Source: Campylobacter peloridis LMG 23910 (GTDB lineage Bacteria; Campylobacterota; Campylobacteria; Campylobacterales; Campylobacteraceae). Taken from it: a DNA stretch of 64,000 bases. The stretch covers positions 558,001 through 622,000 of the forward strand of contig NZ_CP007766.1 in NCBI RefSeq assembly GCF_000816785.1, given 5' to 3'. Shown piece by piece: positions 30,825 through 40,521 of this stretch. The translations under genes were made by a program, and so were the position numbers. The notes beneath the pieces are model-generated. The model was not told the origin of the DNA. It worked only from the letters and a program-made list of their open reading frames with translations, and searched no databases. Every line of letters starts with the position of its first letter. The first letter of the stretch is position 1.

Positions 30825-31130
30825 TTATTTTTTTAGGCTTTCGATGTAATTTTCAATAGCTTGAAAATCTGCTTCTGTTAAACCTTTAAGATTGATTTTC
30901 ATGATAGCACCTTGGCCATAAGCATTTCTTGTACCTGCTGCATATTCTTTCATGTATTGTAATCTTTCAGCTGGAGTTAAAGAATTTAAAGCTGGAACTT
31001 TATTTAAGTAAACTTTATCAGCTTTTGCACCATGGCAAACTGCACATTTTTTATAAAGTGTAGCACCATCTGCAGCATAAGCTGAAACGCCAAGACAAGC
31101 TAACGCCGATAAAACAAGTAATTTTTTCAT
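30825..31130 (-). CDS. Periplasmic monohaem cytochrome c553
   Basis: 101 residues with signal peptide (cut after AYA, residue 19). Haem-binding motif CAVCH near residue 32 and an axial methionine in IMKINLKGL near 79. It probably passes electrons from the bc1 complex to cbb3 oxidase, fitting its place beside ccoIS. Ribosome site TAGGAGA and a minus-strand TATAAT at 31174-31169 suggest its own promoter. Confidence 0.92.
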   Translation of the reverse strand: MKKLLVLSALACLGVSAYAADGATLYKKCAVCHGAKADKVYLNKVPALNSLTPAERLQYMKEYAAGTRNAYGQGAIMKINLKGLTEADFQAIENYIESLKK

Positions 31131-31242
31131 TGTATTTCTCCTATAAAATTGAAAATAAAATACTACTAATTATATGATTTTTTTATTTATATTGGCTTAA
31201 AAAAATAATCGATATATTATGAAAATCTTAATAAAAATACAT

Positions 31243-31248
31243 TATAAT
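31243..31248 (+). promoter_or_regulatory. -10 box giving a possible leaderless gmhB transcript
   Basis: TATAAT ends six bases before the ATG at 31255, so the predicted start lies at or within a base of the start codon. No ribosome site precedes that ATG. Confidence 0.45.
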
Positions 31249-31254
31249 TTTTCT

Positions 31255-31764
31255 ATGAAAAAAAATGCTTTGTTTTTAGATAGAGATGGAATTATAAATA
31301 TAGATAAAAAATATGTCCATAAGATAGAAGATTTTGAATTTTGCGATGGTATTTTTGAGCTTTGTGAATTTTTTATGCAAAAAGATTTTTTAATTTTTGT
31401 TATAACTAATCAATCAGGCATAGCAAGAGGCTACTATAGTGAAAAAGATTTTGAAATTTTAAGTTCTTATATGATAAATGAATTTTCAAAAAAAGATATA
31501 AAAATACAAAAAATTTATCATTGTCCGCATTTAGATGGTTGCGAATGTAGAAAGCCAAAGCCTGCTATGCTTTTAAAAGCACAAAATGAATTTAATATAA
31601 ATATGGAAAAATCTTTTTTCATAGGAGATAATATTACTGATATGCAAGCAGGAATTAATGCAAAGATTAAGAATTTATTTTTGATAAATGAAGATTATAA
31701 AGATAATGAAAATTATAAAGTTTTTAAAAATTTAAAAGAACTTTTAAGATATTTAAAGGATTAA
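31255..31764 (+). CDS. gmhB: GmhB, D-glycero-D-manno-heptose-1,7-bisphosphate phosphatase
   Basis: 169-residue HAD-superfamily phosphatase removing the C7 phosphate in the ADP-heptose pathway. Nucleophile motif FLDRDGIIN at the N-terminus (both Asp), ITNQSGIARGYY near residue 52, zinc-type cluster CPHLDGCECRKPKP near 96, and FIGDNITDMQAG near 129. The ATG at 31255 places the catalytic motif where the family has it; an in-frame ATG at 31219 would add 12 residues. First gene of gmhB-hldD-hldE-gmhA, with a one-base gap to hldD. Confidence 0.88.
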   Translation: MKKNALFLDRDGIINIDKKYVHKIEDFEFCDGIFELCEFFMQKDFLIFVITNQSGIARGYYSEKDFEILSSYMINEFSKKDIKIQKIYHCPHLDGCECRKPKPAMLLKAQNEFNINMEKSFFIGDNITDMQAGINAKIKNLFLINEDYKDNENYKVFKNLKELLRYLKD

Positions 31765-31765
31765 A

Positions 31766-32719
31766 ATGAGAGTTGTTATAACAGGTGGGGCTGGTTTTAT
31801 AGGATCTAATCTTGCATTAGAGCTTCAAAATGAGCATGAAGTTTTGATTGTAGATAAAATGCAAGGAGGGGATAGATTAGATAATGGAAATTTAGAGTGC
31901 TTTGGGCATTTTAAAAATTTATTAGATTTTAAAGGTGAGCTTTATACAGGGGATATTAATGATGAAAAAACTTTAAAAGTAATTAAAAATTTTAAACCCG
32001 ATGTAATCTTTCACAAAGCTGCAATCTCTGATACAACTGCTTATAACCAAAACAAAGTCTTAACTACAAATTTAAATACTTTTGCTGATTTTATCAAACT
32101 TTCTTTAGAACTTAATGCTAAATTAATTTATGCAAGTTCAGCTTCTGTTTATGGAGATGCACCTAGCCCACAATGTGTGGATTTTAGCGAAGCACCTAAA
32201 AATCCCTACGCTTTTTCAAAATTAATGATGGATAATTTAGCAAAAAAATATTTTGACAAAATGCATATAATAGGGCTTAGATATTTTAATGTTTATGGTA
32301 AAAATGAATTTTTTAAAAATACTACAGCCTCTATGATATTGCAATTTGGCTTGCAAATTTTATCAAATAAAAATCCAAGATTATTTGAAGGAAGTGATAG
32401 GATTTATAGAGATTTTGTATATATTAAAGATGTGGTAAGTGCGAATTTGCAAGCTTTAAATTCAAAAAATGGAATTTATAATGTAGCAACTGGAAAAGCT
32501 AGAACTTTTCAAGATATAGTAAATATTTTGCAAAAAGAATTAAATACAAATTTAAAATGCGAATATATACCAAATCCTTACAAAAAGGCTTATCAGTTTC
32601 ACACTCAAGCAAAATTAGATGAGAGTTTTTCTTATAGGCCAAAATTTAGTTTAGAAGATGGCATAAAAGATTATCTGCCTGAGATAAAAAGAATTTTTCA
32701 AAAGGAAATAAATGCTTGA
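31766..32719 (+). CDS. hldD: HldD, ADP-L-glycero-D-manno-heptose 6-epimerase
   Basis: 317-residue extended short-chain dehydrogenase. NADP-binding [14 protein letters not shown] near the start, [10 protein letters not shown] near residue 125, catalytic YAFSK near 147, RYFNVYG near 172. Converts ADP-D,D-heptose to ADP-L,D-heptose for the lipooligosaccharide inner core. Overlaps hldE by eight bases. Confidence 0.93.
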   Translation: MRVVITGGAGFIGSNLALELQNEHEVLIVDKMQGGDRLDNGNLECFGHFKNLLDFKGELYTGDINDEKTLKVIKNFKPDVIFHKAAISDTTAYNQNKVLTTNLNTFADFIKLSLELNAKLIYASSASVYGDAPSPQCVDFSEAPKNPYAFSKLMMDNLAKKYFDKMHIIGLRYFNVYGKNEFFKNTTASMILQFGLQILSNKNPRLFEGSDRIYRDFVYIKDVVSANLQALNSKNGIYNVATGKARTFQDIVNILQKELNTNLKCEYIPNPYKKAYQFHTQAKLDESFSYRPKFSLEDGIKDYLPEIKRIFQKEINA

Positions 32720-34082
32720 TTTTTTAAGTTCTAAAAAGCCTAGGATTTTAGTGGTAGGTGATTTTATGGTAGATCATTATATATGGTGTGATTGCGAAAG
32801 GATAAGTCCTGAAGCACCTGTTATGGTAGTAAAATCAAAAAAAGAAGACAAAAGATTAGGTGGGGCTGGTAATGTTTATGCGAATTTAAAAAGTCTAGGT
32901 GCTGATGTTTATGCATTAGGCATTATAGGTGATGATGAAAGCGGAAGATTTTTACAAGAAAATTTAAACGCAAAATTATTAATAGAAAATGGTAGAAAAA
33001 CGCCTTTAAAAAGTAGAATTTTATCTCATTCTCAGCAAGTTTTAAGGCTTGATGATGAAAATGATTTTGAGACAAAATTAGAAGATGAATTGATAGATGA
33101 GTTTAAAAAAATAATAAAAAATTTTGAAGCACTTATTTTAAGCGATTATAAAAAAGGCACCTTAAGCGATAAAGTATGCAAAGAGCTCATAAGCATAGCA
33201 AATTCTTTAAATATACCTGTTTTAGTAGATCCAAAAGGAAGTGATTTTTCAAAATATAAAAATGCTACTTTATTAACTCCAAATAAAAAAGAAGCTATGA
33301 ATGCTTTAGGCGTGGATAATTTAGATAATTTAGAATTTTTTATAAAAAAATTAAAAGATGATTATAATTTAAAATACTCCATTATTACTTTATCAGAAGA
33401 AGGAATAGCTGTTTTTGACGAAAAATTACACATAATTCCTGCTAAGGCTTTAGAAGTTTATGATGTAACGGGTGCTGGAGATAGTGTAATAGCTATGCTT
33501 GCTTATGCTCTTGCTTTAAATATAGATATTTTAAAGGCTTGTGAATTAGCAAATAAAGTAGCAGCTGTGGTAGTAGCTAAAGTAGGAAGTGTGAGTGTGA
33601 GTTTTGATGAGGTTAAAAACCTTGAAAAATCATCTTTTGAAAATAAAATAAAAACTAAAGAAGAGCTTTTAAAAAATATACAAAATAAAAATATAGTTTT
33701 TACAAATGGATGTTTTGATATTTTGCATTTTGGTCATATAAAATACCTTGAAAAAGCAAAAAAACTAGGCGATATTTTAGTCGTAGGTTTAAATTCTGAT
33801 AAAAGTGTAAAAAGATTAAAAGGTAGTGATAGACCTATAAATAATGAATTTGAACGCGCTTGTATGCTTGCTAGTTTGTATTTTGTTGATTATGTTGTGA
33901 TTTTTGATGAGGATACTCCTTATGAATTAATTAACTTTTTAAAACCTGATATTTTAGTAAAAGGTGCTGATTATAAAGACAAAGAAGTAGTAGGCTCAAA
34001 TTTAGTTAAAAAAGTAAAATTAATAGAATTTGAAGATGGCTTTAGCACTACAAATATTATAAATAGGATTAAAAATGATTGA
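32712..34082 (+). CDS. hldE: HldE, bifunctional heptose-7-P kinase / heptose-1-P adenylyltransferase
   Basis: 456 residues with two domains. Residues 1-310 are a ribokinase-type kinase ([37 protein letters not shown]). Residues about 325-456 are a cytidylyltransferase-type domain ([33 protein letters not shown]). Does both the 1-phosphorylation and the ADP transfer for heptose. Overlaps gmhA by eight bases, keeping all four pathway genes in one unit. Confidence 0.94.
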   Translation: MLDFLSSKKPRILVVGDFMVDHYIWCDCERISPEAPVMVVKSKKEDKRLGGAGNVYANLKSLGADVYALGIIGDDESGRFLQENLNAKLLIENGRKTPLKSRILSHSQQVLRLDDENDFETKLEDELIDEFKKIIKNFEALILSDYKKGTLSDKVCKELISIANSLNIPVLVDPKGSDFSKYKNATLLTPNKKEAMNALGVDNLDNLEFFIKKLKDDYNLKYSIITLSEEGIAVFDEKLHIIPAKALEVYDVTGAGDSVIAMLAYALALNIDILKACELANKVAAVVVAKVGSVSVSFDEVKNLEKSSFENKIKTKEELLKNIQNKNIVFTNGCFDILHFGHIKYLEKAKKLGDILVVGLNSDKSVKRLKGSDRPINNEFERACMLASLYFVDYVVIFDEDTPYELINFLKPDILVKGADYKDKEVVGSNLVKKVKLIEFEDGFSTTNIINRIKND

Positions 34083-34635
34083 AAAAATTGAACAAGAATT
34101 TAAAAATCATCAAGAAGTTTTAGAAAAAACTTTAGCATTGAAAGATGAAATTATAAAAGTGGGTGCAATTTTGTTAAATTGCTTACAAAATAATGGAAAA
34201 ATCTTAATTTGTGGCAATGGTGGAAGTGCAGCAGATAGCCAACATTTTGCAGCTGAGCTTAGCGGAAGGTATAAAAAAGAAAGAAAAGCACTAGCAGCTA
34301 TAGCATTAAGCACTGATACTTCCGCACTTAGTGCCATAGGTAATGATTATGGTTTTGAATTTGTATTTTCAAGGCAAGTTGAGGCTTTGTTAAATAAAAA
34401 TGATGTTTTAATAGGCATTTCAACTAGTGGTAAAAGCAAAAATGTTTTAAATGCTTTTGAAAAAGCAAAAGAGCTTGGTGGTTTTTGTATAGGGCTTAGC
34501 GGAAAAAATGGCGGAGATATGAATAAAATTTGTGATATAAATTTAGTGGTTTCATCAAATGATACTGCAAGAATTCAAGAAATGCATATTTTAATCATAC
34601 ATTGTCTTTGCGAGTTAATAGAAGAACAATTTTAA
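34075..34635 (+). CDS. gmhA: GmhA, sedoheptulose-7-phosphate isomerase
   Basis: 186-residue SIS-domain enzyme for the first step of heptose synthesis. [20 protein letters not shown] near residue 43 is the family signature (phosphate-binding loop and zinc histidine), with [12 protein letters not shown] near 116 and a conserved [10 protein letters not shown] near 165. Last gene of the operon; its stop is inside a hairpin shared with pyk. Confidence 0.94.
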   Translation: MIEKIEQEFKNHQEVLEKTLALKDEIIKVGAILLNCLQNNGKILICGNGGSAADSQHFAAELSGRYKKERKALAAIALSTDTSALSAIGNDYGFEFVFSRQVEALLNKNDVLIGISTSGKSKNVLNAFEKAKELGGFCIGLSGKNGGDMNKICDINLVVSSNDTARIQEMHILIIHCLCELIEEQF

Positions 34636-34660
34636 GCTTGATTTATTTACTCAAGCTTAA
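34632..34660. terminator. Bidirectional hairpin between gmhA and pyk
   Basis: TTAAGCTTG (34632-34640) pairs perfectly with CAAGCTTAA (34652-34660). Both convergent stop codons lie in or beside the stem. A/T flanks on each side suit termination either way. Confidence 0.65.
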
Positions 34661-36094
34661 ATAGTATTCAATTTGTTCTTTTTGTAAAATTCTAATAAGA
34701 TTAGTGCTACCTGCAACACCTACTGGAAATCCAGCTGTTAATGTATACACACCTTCTTTTTGCATTAAACCTTTTTCAATGCCAAGTTTTACTGAATTGC
34801 TTAAAAGTTCTGTTAAATTTTCATGTTTTTCGATTAAAATAGCAGGTTGAACTCCCCAAACTATGCTTAAAAAATTTAAAGCTTTTTTAGAATGCGTTAT
34901 AGCTATAATATCCATTTTTGGACGATATCGTGCAGTTTTTATAGCTGATGCACCACTACTTGTGAGTGTAAAGATAGCATCTGCATTCAAGTTAGTAGCT
35001 AATTGAGTGCTTGATTTTGCGATAATATCTGTTTCGTTGAAACAATGAAAATTATCAAATTTATTATATGGATAATTTTTTTCTGCTTCTATAATAGTTT
35101 GAGTCATGATATCAACCGCATTGGCTGGATCAACACCAATAGCACTTTCTTCGCTAAGCATAACTGCATCAGTGCCATCAAGCACCGCATTAGCAACATC
35201 TGAAATTTCAGCCCTTGTAGCAGTTTTGGATTTTGCTAATGAAAAAAGCATTTGAGTGGCTGTGATAACAGGTTTATTTGCTTCGTTAGCTTTTTTTATA
35301 ATAAGCTTTTGTATATTTGGAACCTTGTAATAAGGAACTTCAATACCCAAATCACCTCTTGCAACCATTATGCCATCACTGCAATTAATGATTTCATCAA
35401 TATTTTCTACAGCATCAAATTTCTCTATTTTTGCAAAAATAGCTATTTTAGCATTGTTTTCATTAAGTATTTTTTTTACTTCATCTATATCATGTGCATT
35501 TTGAACAAAAGATATGGCTAAAAAATCAACATCATTTCTTATACCCCAAGCTAAATCATCTTTATCTTTTTGTGTGATAATATCTATATTTATTTTTGTA
35601 TTTGGAAAGTTAATTCCTTTGTTTGAGCTCAATACCCCGTTATTTTCAACTTGAGTTTGAATAAAATTTTCATTAATTTGCACTACTTTTGTTTTGATTG
35701 AGCCATCACAAAGATAAATATACTCTCCAACTTTTAACATAGGAAGAATTTCTGGATGGTTTATGCATACTTTATAATGCTCATTAGATAATTTTTCTCC
35801 TTCAAAATTATCTTTGTAAAAATCAAGCCTATCACCACTTTTTAACTCAAAAGCTTCATTTATTTTTAGTGTTCTAATTTTGGGACCACTAATATCTTGT
35901 AAAATACCAATTCTTGCATTTAGCTCAGTAGCTATTTTTCTTATTGTATTTAAATTTTTACTATGATATTCATGGCTCCCATGAGAAAAATTTAAGCGAA
36001 AAACATTTACGCCATTTATAATCATTTGTCTAATAACAGCTTCATCTTCACTTGCTGGCCCTATTGTAGCTACAATTTTTGTTTTCTTTAGCAT
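34643..36094 (-). CDS. pyk: Pyruvate kinase
   Basis: 483 residues. TKIVATIGPAS at the N-terminus, substrate and Mg motif IAIFAKIEKFDAVENIDEI near residue 215, MVARGDLGIEVP near 240 and ATQMLFSLAKSKTATRAE near 278. C-terminal regulatory domain is present. Campylobacter does not use classical glycolysis from glucose, so the enzyme serves pyruvate supply from PEP. Twelve bases downstream of mqo, probably cotranscribed. Confidence 0.95.
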   Translation of the reverse strand: MLKKTKIVATIGPASEDEAVIRQMIINGVNVFRLNFSHGSHEYHSKNLNTIRKIATELNARIGILQDISGPKIRTLKINEAFELKSGDRLDFYKDNFEGEKLSNEHYKVCINHPEILPMLKVGEYIYLCDGSIKTKVVQINENFIQTQVENNGVLSSNKGINFPNTKINIDIITQKDKDDLAWGIRNDVDFLAISFVQNAHDIDEVKKILNENNAKIAIFAKIEKFDAVENIDEIINCSDGIMVARGDLGIEVPYYKVPNIQKLIIKKANEANKPVITATQMLFSLAKSKTATRAEISDVANAVLDGTDAVMLSEESAIGVDPANAVDIMTQTIIEAEKNYPYNKFDNFHCFNETDIIAKSSTQLATNLNADAIFTLTSSGASAIKTARYRPKMDIIAITHSKKALNFLSIVWGVQPAILIEKHENLTELLSNSVKLGIEKGLMQKEGVYTLTAGFPVGVAGSTNLIRILQKEQIEYYLSLSK

Positions 36095-36106
36095 TTTTTA
36101 TCCTTT

Positions 36107-37453
36107 TTATAGTAGTTCGCTTGTGAATAAATCCTCGTTAAAGTTTGCACCTAAATATTGACAAATAAGTTTTGCATCTCTATAGCCATTTCCAAGACAG
36201 CTTGTTGCTCCTGGACTTGGAGTCATGTTAAATATAATACCTGGAATTTCTGTTATACTAGCTTCACCAAGCATTAACTCTCCTGCTTTTTTATCAAGAA
36301 CTTGTGGACGAACACCACCAAAATTTTTCGCATAATAAATATCACTTGTTTGCAAGCTAGGAACTATTTTTCTTGCATCTTTGACAAATAATTTCTTATT
36401 GATATAAGGAATTTCAAATAAATAATTATAAAGTATATAATTTCTAATAGTAGAATCTTTAAAAAGATTAAAACAAATTTTTATTACATTCATATCAAGA
36501 TTTAAGGTTTTGAAAAATTCAGGTAAAGATTTGTACCCATGGTATCTTTCTAGCATAGGAATAACCAATGCAGTTGGACCAAAACGCGTATTCATATTGG
36601 CAAGCAAATCAGGATCTCCGTGTAATGCCGCAAAAGGAAGTTTAGGATTTTGAACCATATAAACTTTTCCATTTAAAATTTTTCTTCTAGCTAGATAAAA
36701 ACTTCCAGCAACAGGAAAACACGATTTATCTAGCCCTATACCCATTTTATGAGCTAAAAATAAAGAATGAGCACCAGCATTTACTATAATGGATTTTGTT
36801 ATATATTCTTTAAAATCTCTTGTTTTTATATAAAAAACATCGTCTTTTTTTTCTATAAAAACCACTTCTTGATTAAATGCCACATGAGTATTTTTACCTT
36901 GTTTAGAAGCTTGTTCTATTAAATTTTGGCTCATTAATCCAAAATCAACTGTGGTGTAAATTTCTCCTGATTCTACACCCATAGCAACAACTTCATCTTC
37001 CCTATCATTCGTTCCATTGTGGTTTAGAACAACATTAGGTTCTATTTTTTTAATTTCATTTTTAGTGTAAAATTTTATATAAGGATATAGTTGTTTAAAT
37101 TCCTCATAGCGATTTTTCATGTATATACACTCTTCTTCTCCAACTCCAAGAGCTAATTTTTGATGAGAATACATGAATTTGTTTTGTGCATTTTGCAATA
37201 GAGCGTATTTTACGATCATATCAGCAGTTTTTTTAACTTTTTTCGCTTTTTCTAAAGTATAATTAGTTTCTATATCGCCACAATGAATGGTTTGTGAATT
37301 ACTAGTTCCATGGCTATTTAAGGTTGCAGCACTATTGTATTTTTCTAATAAAGCAATATTTTGGATATTTGTATATCTTGCTAGCTCATAAAACACAGCA
37401 GCACCGGATATACCTCCGCCAATGACTACGGTATCAAAGTATTTTTGATCCAT
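36107..37453 (-). CDS. mqo: Malate:quinone oxidoreductase
   Basis: 448-residue FAD-dependent membrane-associated dehydrogenase of the Mqo/LhgO group. N-terminal dinucleotide fold VVIGGGISGAAVFYELAR, NSHGTSNSQTIHCGDIETN near 47, and C-terminal NMTPSPGATSCLGNG near 413. Oxidises malate to oxaloacetate with electrons to quinone in the citric acid cycle. Shorter than the roughly 490-residue enteric Mqo but usual for Campylobacter. Followed by pyk. Confidence 0.85.
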   Translation of the reverse strand: MDQKYFDTVVIGGGISGAAVFYELARYTNIQNIALLEKYNSAATLNSHGTSNSQTIHCGDIETNYTLEKAKKVKKTADMIVKYALLQNAQNKFMYSHQKLALGVGEEECIYMKNRYEEFKQLYPYIKFYTKNEIKKIEPNVVLNHNGTNDREDEVVAMGVESGEIYTTVDFGLMSQNLIEQASKQGKNTHVAFNQEVVFIEKKDDVFYIKTRDFKEYITKSIIVNAGAHSLFLAHKMGIGLDKSCFPVAGSFYLARRKILNGKVYMVQNPKLPFAALHGDPDLLANMNTRFGPTALVIPMLERYHGYKSLPEFFKTLNLDMNVIKICFNLFKDSTIRNYILYNYLFEIPYINKKLFVKDARKIVPSLQTSDIYYAKNFGGVRPQVLDKKAGELMLGEASITEIPGIIFNMTPSPGATSCLGNGYRDAKLICQYLGANFNEDLFTSELL

Positions 37454-37563
37454 TGTTATTTTTTCCTTTTGAGTATGTTTGATTTTGTTATGATATCAAA
37501 ATATAGTTTTTTTGAGTTTAAATAAAGCTTATAATATTTATACATTTTATGTAAAAAATACTT

Positions 37564-38187
37564 TTAAAGTTTAAAATTTTCACAAACAGCTTTTTTCATA
37601 CCTCTAAAAATTAAAAATTTATCATAAATAGCATAATCGAAAAAATTAGCAAGAAATTGTCCATCTCCACCAGTAAAATATAATTTTTTATTATAAGCAC
37701 TATCTTTTATAAGTAAGTAGATGCTTTTAATAACACCATAACTTAGAGCATCTTTTGTTCTTTGCGGGAATGCATCGAAATTTATTTGAGTATTAAATTC
37801 ATAATTTAATTTTGAAGAAATACTAAGAAAAGATTTTTTATAACTTTCTATACCTGGTAGTATAAAACCACCTAAATGGATAGAATTAGACACTATATCC
37901 ACAGTGATAGCTGATCCTGCATCCACTACCACACCATCTTCTATTGTGTAGCAAGCTGCTATTCTATCTATACCTAAATTTTTATAAATAGTATCAAAAT
38001 TAAAATATGGCGCTAAATTTACAAATAAAGGATTAGTTTGTAATTTTTCTTCTAAATTAGGATTGACATTAATATAAAATATTTTTTCTTTTGGCTCATA
38101 TTGTAAGAAATGTTCTATATCCATTGAATGAAATTTTTGATCATCTAAAAAACTGGCTGTAGTATTGCCAACATCACATAAAAGCAT
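37564..38187 (-). CDS. coaX: Type III pantothenate kinase
   Basis: 207 residues of ASKHA fold. P-loop-like start LLCDVGNTTASF, LGIDRIAACY near residue 86 and DAGSAITVDIV near 103 are the CoaX signatures. Phosphorylates pantothenate at the first step of coenzyme A synthesis. The start at 38187 has AAGGA upstream; a 27-residue longer start lacks the family N-terminus. Overlaps the upstream hypothetical gene by 14 bases. Confidence 0.88.
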   Translation of the reverse strand: MLLCDVGNTTASFLDDQKFHSMDIEHFLQYEPKEKIFYINVNPNLEEKLQTNPLFVNLAPYFNFDTIYKNLGIDRIAACYTIEDGVVVDAGSAITVDIVSNSIHLGGFILPGIESYKKSFLSISSKLNYEFNTQINFDAFPQRTKDALSYGVIKSIYLLIKDSAYNKKLYFTGGDGQFLANFFDYAIYDKFLIFRGMKKAVCENFKL

Positions 38188-38509
38188 AATTTTTAAATCC
38201 TTTAGAATTAAATTCTTTTTGGGCTTTAGAACAAATTGGTGCTTGATGAAAAAAAATAATATTTGCAAAATTTATATTATTAAGATGGTTTATAATGTTT
38301 GAAATAATTTTTTCTACTTCTAGTATATAATTAAGAAGTATTCTACTTTTAGCAAAGGAAAATAAAACAAGATAGAACTGATCTTTGTTGTCTTTACCAT
38401 AGAAGCAGTATAAATTCTTTTTTTTGCTAAAAGCACAAATATCTAATTCTTGGAAATTTTTTAAAATAATTTTGTGCTTATATAGTATATTATTAAAATG
38501 TGTATTCAT
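38174..38509 (-). CDS. Conserved-looking hypothetical protein, 111 residues
   Basis: No family recognised. A soluble-looking alpha/beta protein with an aromatic-rich N-terminal half (LYCFYGKDNKDQFYLVLFSF), a long helix around residues 55-78, and FANIIFFHQAPICSKAQKEF near 83. Its start is one base from the lipoprotein stop and its end overlaps coaX by 14, so it is an integral operon member. The C-terminal HQAP..C segment might be a reactive or metal site, which is speculation. Confidence 0.7.
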   Translation of the reverse strand: MNTHFNNILYKHKIILKNFQELDICAFSKKKNLYCFYGKDNKDQFYLVLFSFAKSRILLNYILEVEKIISNIINHLNNINFANIIFFHQAPICSKAQKEFNSKGFKNYAFM

Positions 38510-38510
38510 T

Positions 38511-39506
38511 TTAATTTAATTGCAATACTTTGTTTTGGTAGAAAAATTGGTTATTTTTCATAAAACTTTTTTTATCTACAGCATCACTAAATTTATAAAC
38601 ATTGTATTGTTTTAAATTAGAATCTATCTTGATTAGATATCCTGTTTTTTCAAAAATATACAAGAAATTATCATAAAAAGTACTTTTTGAAAAAAGTGCA
38701 AATTGGAATTTTACTTCATCAATTTTTCTAAGATTTAAGTCGGTTTTTATTACTCTACCATCTTTGGTTAGTATAAATATTTCTTGATTTCCAACATTGA
38801 CATCTTTAATATTTTCATTAAGATATAAGGTTCTATTTGGAGTTACGACGATTATTTTTTGATCTGTTGCAGCAATCATTTTATCATCTTGAATATTAAG
38901 ATAAATGACATTATTAAAAAATTCTTCGCTACTAACAATAATCTCTCTAATGACTTTTAAAGAACTTTTATTTACTATGGCAAGTTTGCCATTGAGCATA
39001 GGGTATATAATAATAGTATTTAAAAAATATGGGTTAGCAAAACGACTATCTTGTGCATAAGCTGTCCCTAAATTTTGTATAAATTTAATTCCTAGGTTTT
39101 TATTTGCATAAACTAAAGTATTGCTAGCTAAAATTAAAGCAATATCATCACCATCTATACTTGCACTTACAACACTTTCATTAAATTTATACGAAAATAT
39201 TTCTTCATGTTTGGTATTATAAATTTTAAAATTTCCATTGTCATCTGCTGTTAAAATTTCATCTTGATAGGCGTTTATAATGTTGTAATTTTTATCTAGA
39301 TTAAATTTTATAATATTGCCATTATTATCAATAAAACTACCATTATTTAATTGAGCTATATTGTTATTAAAATCAACAATAGAACCATTTATTTGCTTGG
39401 CTGTATTAGGTAAATTTTCAATTTTAGATGGCTGGTAGTATTCTCTTTTTGTTCCACAAGCGTTAAGAAAAATCAATATGGCTATGAAAAAATAAATTTG
39501 TCTCAT
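38511..39506 (-). CDS. Lipoprotein with BamB-like beta-propeller
   Basis: 331 residues. Lipobox FLNAC gives a lipid-anchored cysteine at residue 17. The rest is a run of repeating four-stranded blocks of the type 'IDGDDIALILAS.TLVYANK', 'NQEIFILTKDGRVIKTD', 'NFLYIFEKTGYLIKID', as in PQQ/WD-like propellers including BamB of the outer-membrane-protein assembly machine. Its start overlaps the stop of a YfgM-like gene by four bases, the same neighbours as bamB in many proteobacteria. A BamB-like role is inferred. Confidence 0.65.
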   Translation of the reverse strand: MRQIYFFIAILIFLNACGTKREYYQPSKIENLPNTAKQINGSIVDFNNNIAQLNNGSFIDNNGNIIKFNLDKNYNIINAYQDEILTADDNGNFKIYNTKHEEIFSYKFNESVVSASIDGDDIALILASNTLVYANKNLGIKFIQNLGTAYAQDSRFANPYFLNTIIIYPMLNGKLAIVNKSSLKVIREIIVSSEEFFNNVIYLNIQDDKMIAATDQKIIVVTPNRTLYLNENIKDVNVGNQEIFILTKDGRVIKTDLNLRKIDEVKFQFALFSKSTFYDNFLYIFEKTGYLIKIDSNLKQYNVYKFSDAVDKKSFMKNNQFFYQNKVLQLN

Positions 39507-40051
39507 TTTATTCCTTGGTAGTGTTTTAAACTAGTAACAATTTGCTGTAATGGCGAGTTGATAGGTATTTTATTAAATTCAATATCTGCTTCTTTAAATT
39601 TGTTTTGTTTTAAAAAAGTATAGCCTTTTAATAAAATATTGTAATCTTTTAAAAATTCTGATTTTTGGTTATTTTGAGCTAGTATAATTTGTTTGAGCAA
39701 AGGATCTAAATTAAGTTGTAAAGTTTGGTTTAGATCTTGAGTGTTTTTGTTAGCCATTAAAAAAATAGCATATAAATTGGTGTTTTTTTGTTTTAGTTCT
39801 TCAAGTAGTTGTTGATTGTTAGGGTTTTTCAATAGCTCAGAAAAAATAGCATTGCTTTCTTGAATATTTTTTTCACGAATTAGATTATAAAAATAACTTC
39901 CACTAAAATAAACAAGAATAATTACTATTAAAGCAATAATATAATATTTATATTTTTTTATAAAACGCTCACTTTTTATAAAATTTTCCATTAATTGCTC
40001 TTGTGAATTTAATTCTTCTTTGACTGCTTTGAAGTTATCTTTAAAAGACAT
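39503..40051 (-). CDS. Single-pass TPR-type membrane protein (YfgM-like)
   Basis: 182 residues: a charged cytoplasmic N-terminus (about 1-33), one membrane helix (about 35-55), then a helical periplasmic domain with TPR-like pairs (NIQESNAIFSELLKNPN, LLKGYTFLKQNKFKEADIEFNKIP). This is the plan of YfgM, the SecYEG/chaperone-linked partner of BamB. The gene directly precedes the propeller lipoprotein. Sequence identity to YfgM cannot be tested here. Confidence 0.6.
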   Translation of the reverse strand: MSFKDNFKAVKEELNSQEQLMENFIKSERFIKKYKYYIIALIVIILVYFSGSYFYNLIREKNIQESNAIFSELLKNPNNQQLLEELKQKNTNLYAIFLMANKNTQDLNQTLQLNLDPLLKQIILAQNNQKSEFLKDYNILLKGYTFLKQNKFKEADIEFNKIPINSPLQQIVTSLKHYQGIK

Positions 40052-40144
40052 ATTTTTCCTTTTTATTGTTTATTGTGATAATAAAATCTTGTTTAAAAGC
40101 TACAATTGTAACATATAAAAATAAAAAAATAAATTATTTTATGT

Positions 40145-40150
40145 TATAAT
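40145..40150 (+). promoter_or_regulatory. Extended -10 promoter before gatC
   Basis: TGTTATAAT (extended -10), predicted start near 40157, 55 bases before gatC. It would drive the long gatC-to-aroE gene string. Confidence 0.5.
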
Positions 40151-40211
40151 TTTTTATCTAAGAAGATAAATATTTTTGGATAAATATAAAAATTTAAAAT
40201 TAAGGTAAATA

Positions 40212-40499
40212 ATGCAAATTGATGATAAATTGCTAAGTAAGCTTGAAAAATTAAGTGCTTTAAAAATAGCTGATGATAAAAGATGTGAATTAAAAGAACA
40301 ATTAAGTCAAATTGTAAATTTTGTTGAAAAATTAGATGAGCTTGATTTGAATAATATAGAAGCTATAACAAGTACTACTAAAGGCGGAACACCTTTTAGG
40401 AATGATGAAAGTAAAAAGTCTGAAGTAATTAATGAAGTTAGCAAACATGCTCCAAAATCCCAAGATGGATTTTTTGTTGTTCCTAAAATAATAGAATAA
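40212..40499 (+). CDS. gatC: Glutamyl/aspartyl-tRNA amidotransferase subunit C
   Basis: 95 residues, the normal GatC length. LSKLEKLSALKIADDKR at the start, the helix LSQIVNFVEKLDELDLNNIEAITST, and the C-terminal F.NDE...VINEVSKHAPKSQDGFFVVPKIIE that wraps the amidase subunit. Part of the enzyme that turns misacylated Glu-tRNA-Gln and Asp-tRNA-Asn into the correct forms. gatA and gatB are not adjacent. Confidence 0.92.
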   Translation: MQIDDKLLSKLEKLSALKIADDKRCELKEQLSQIVNFVEKLDELDLNNIEAITSTTKGGTPFRNDESKKSEVINEVSKHAPKSQDGFFVVPKIIE

Positions 40500-40521
40500 T
40501 TAATTATGGAGTCATGGTTAA

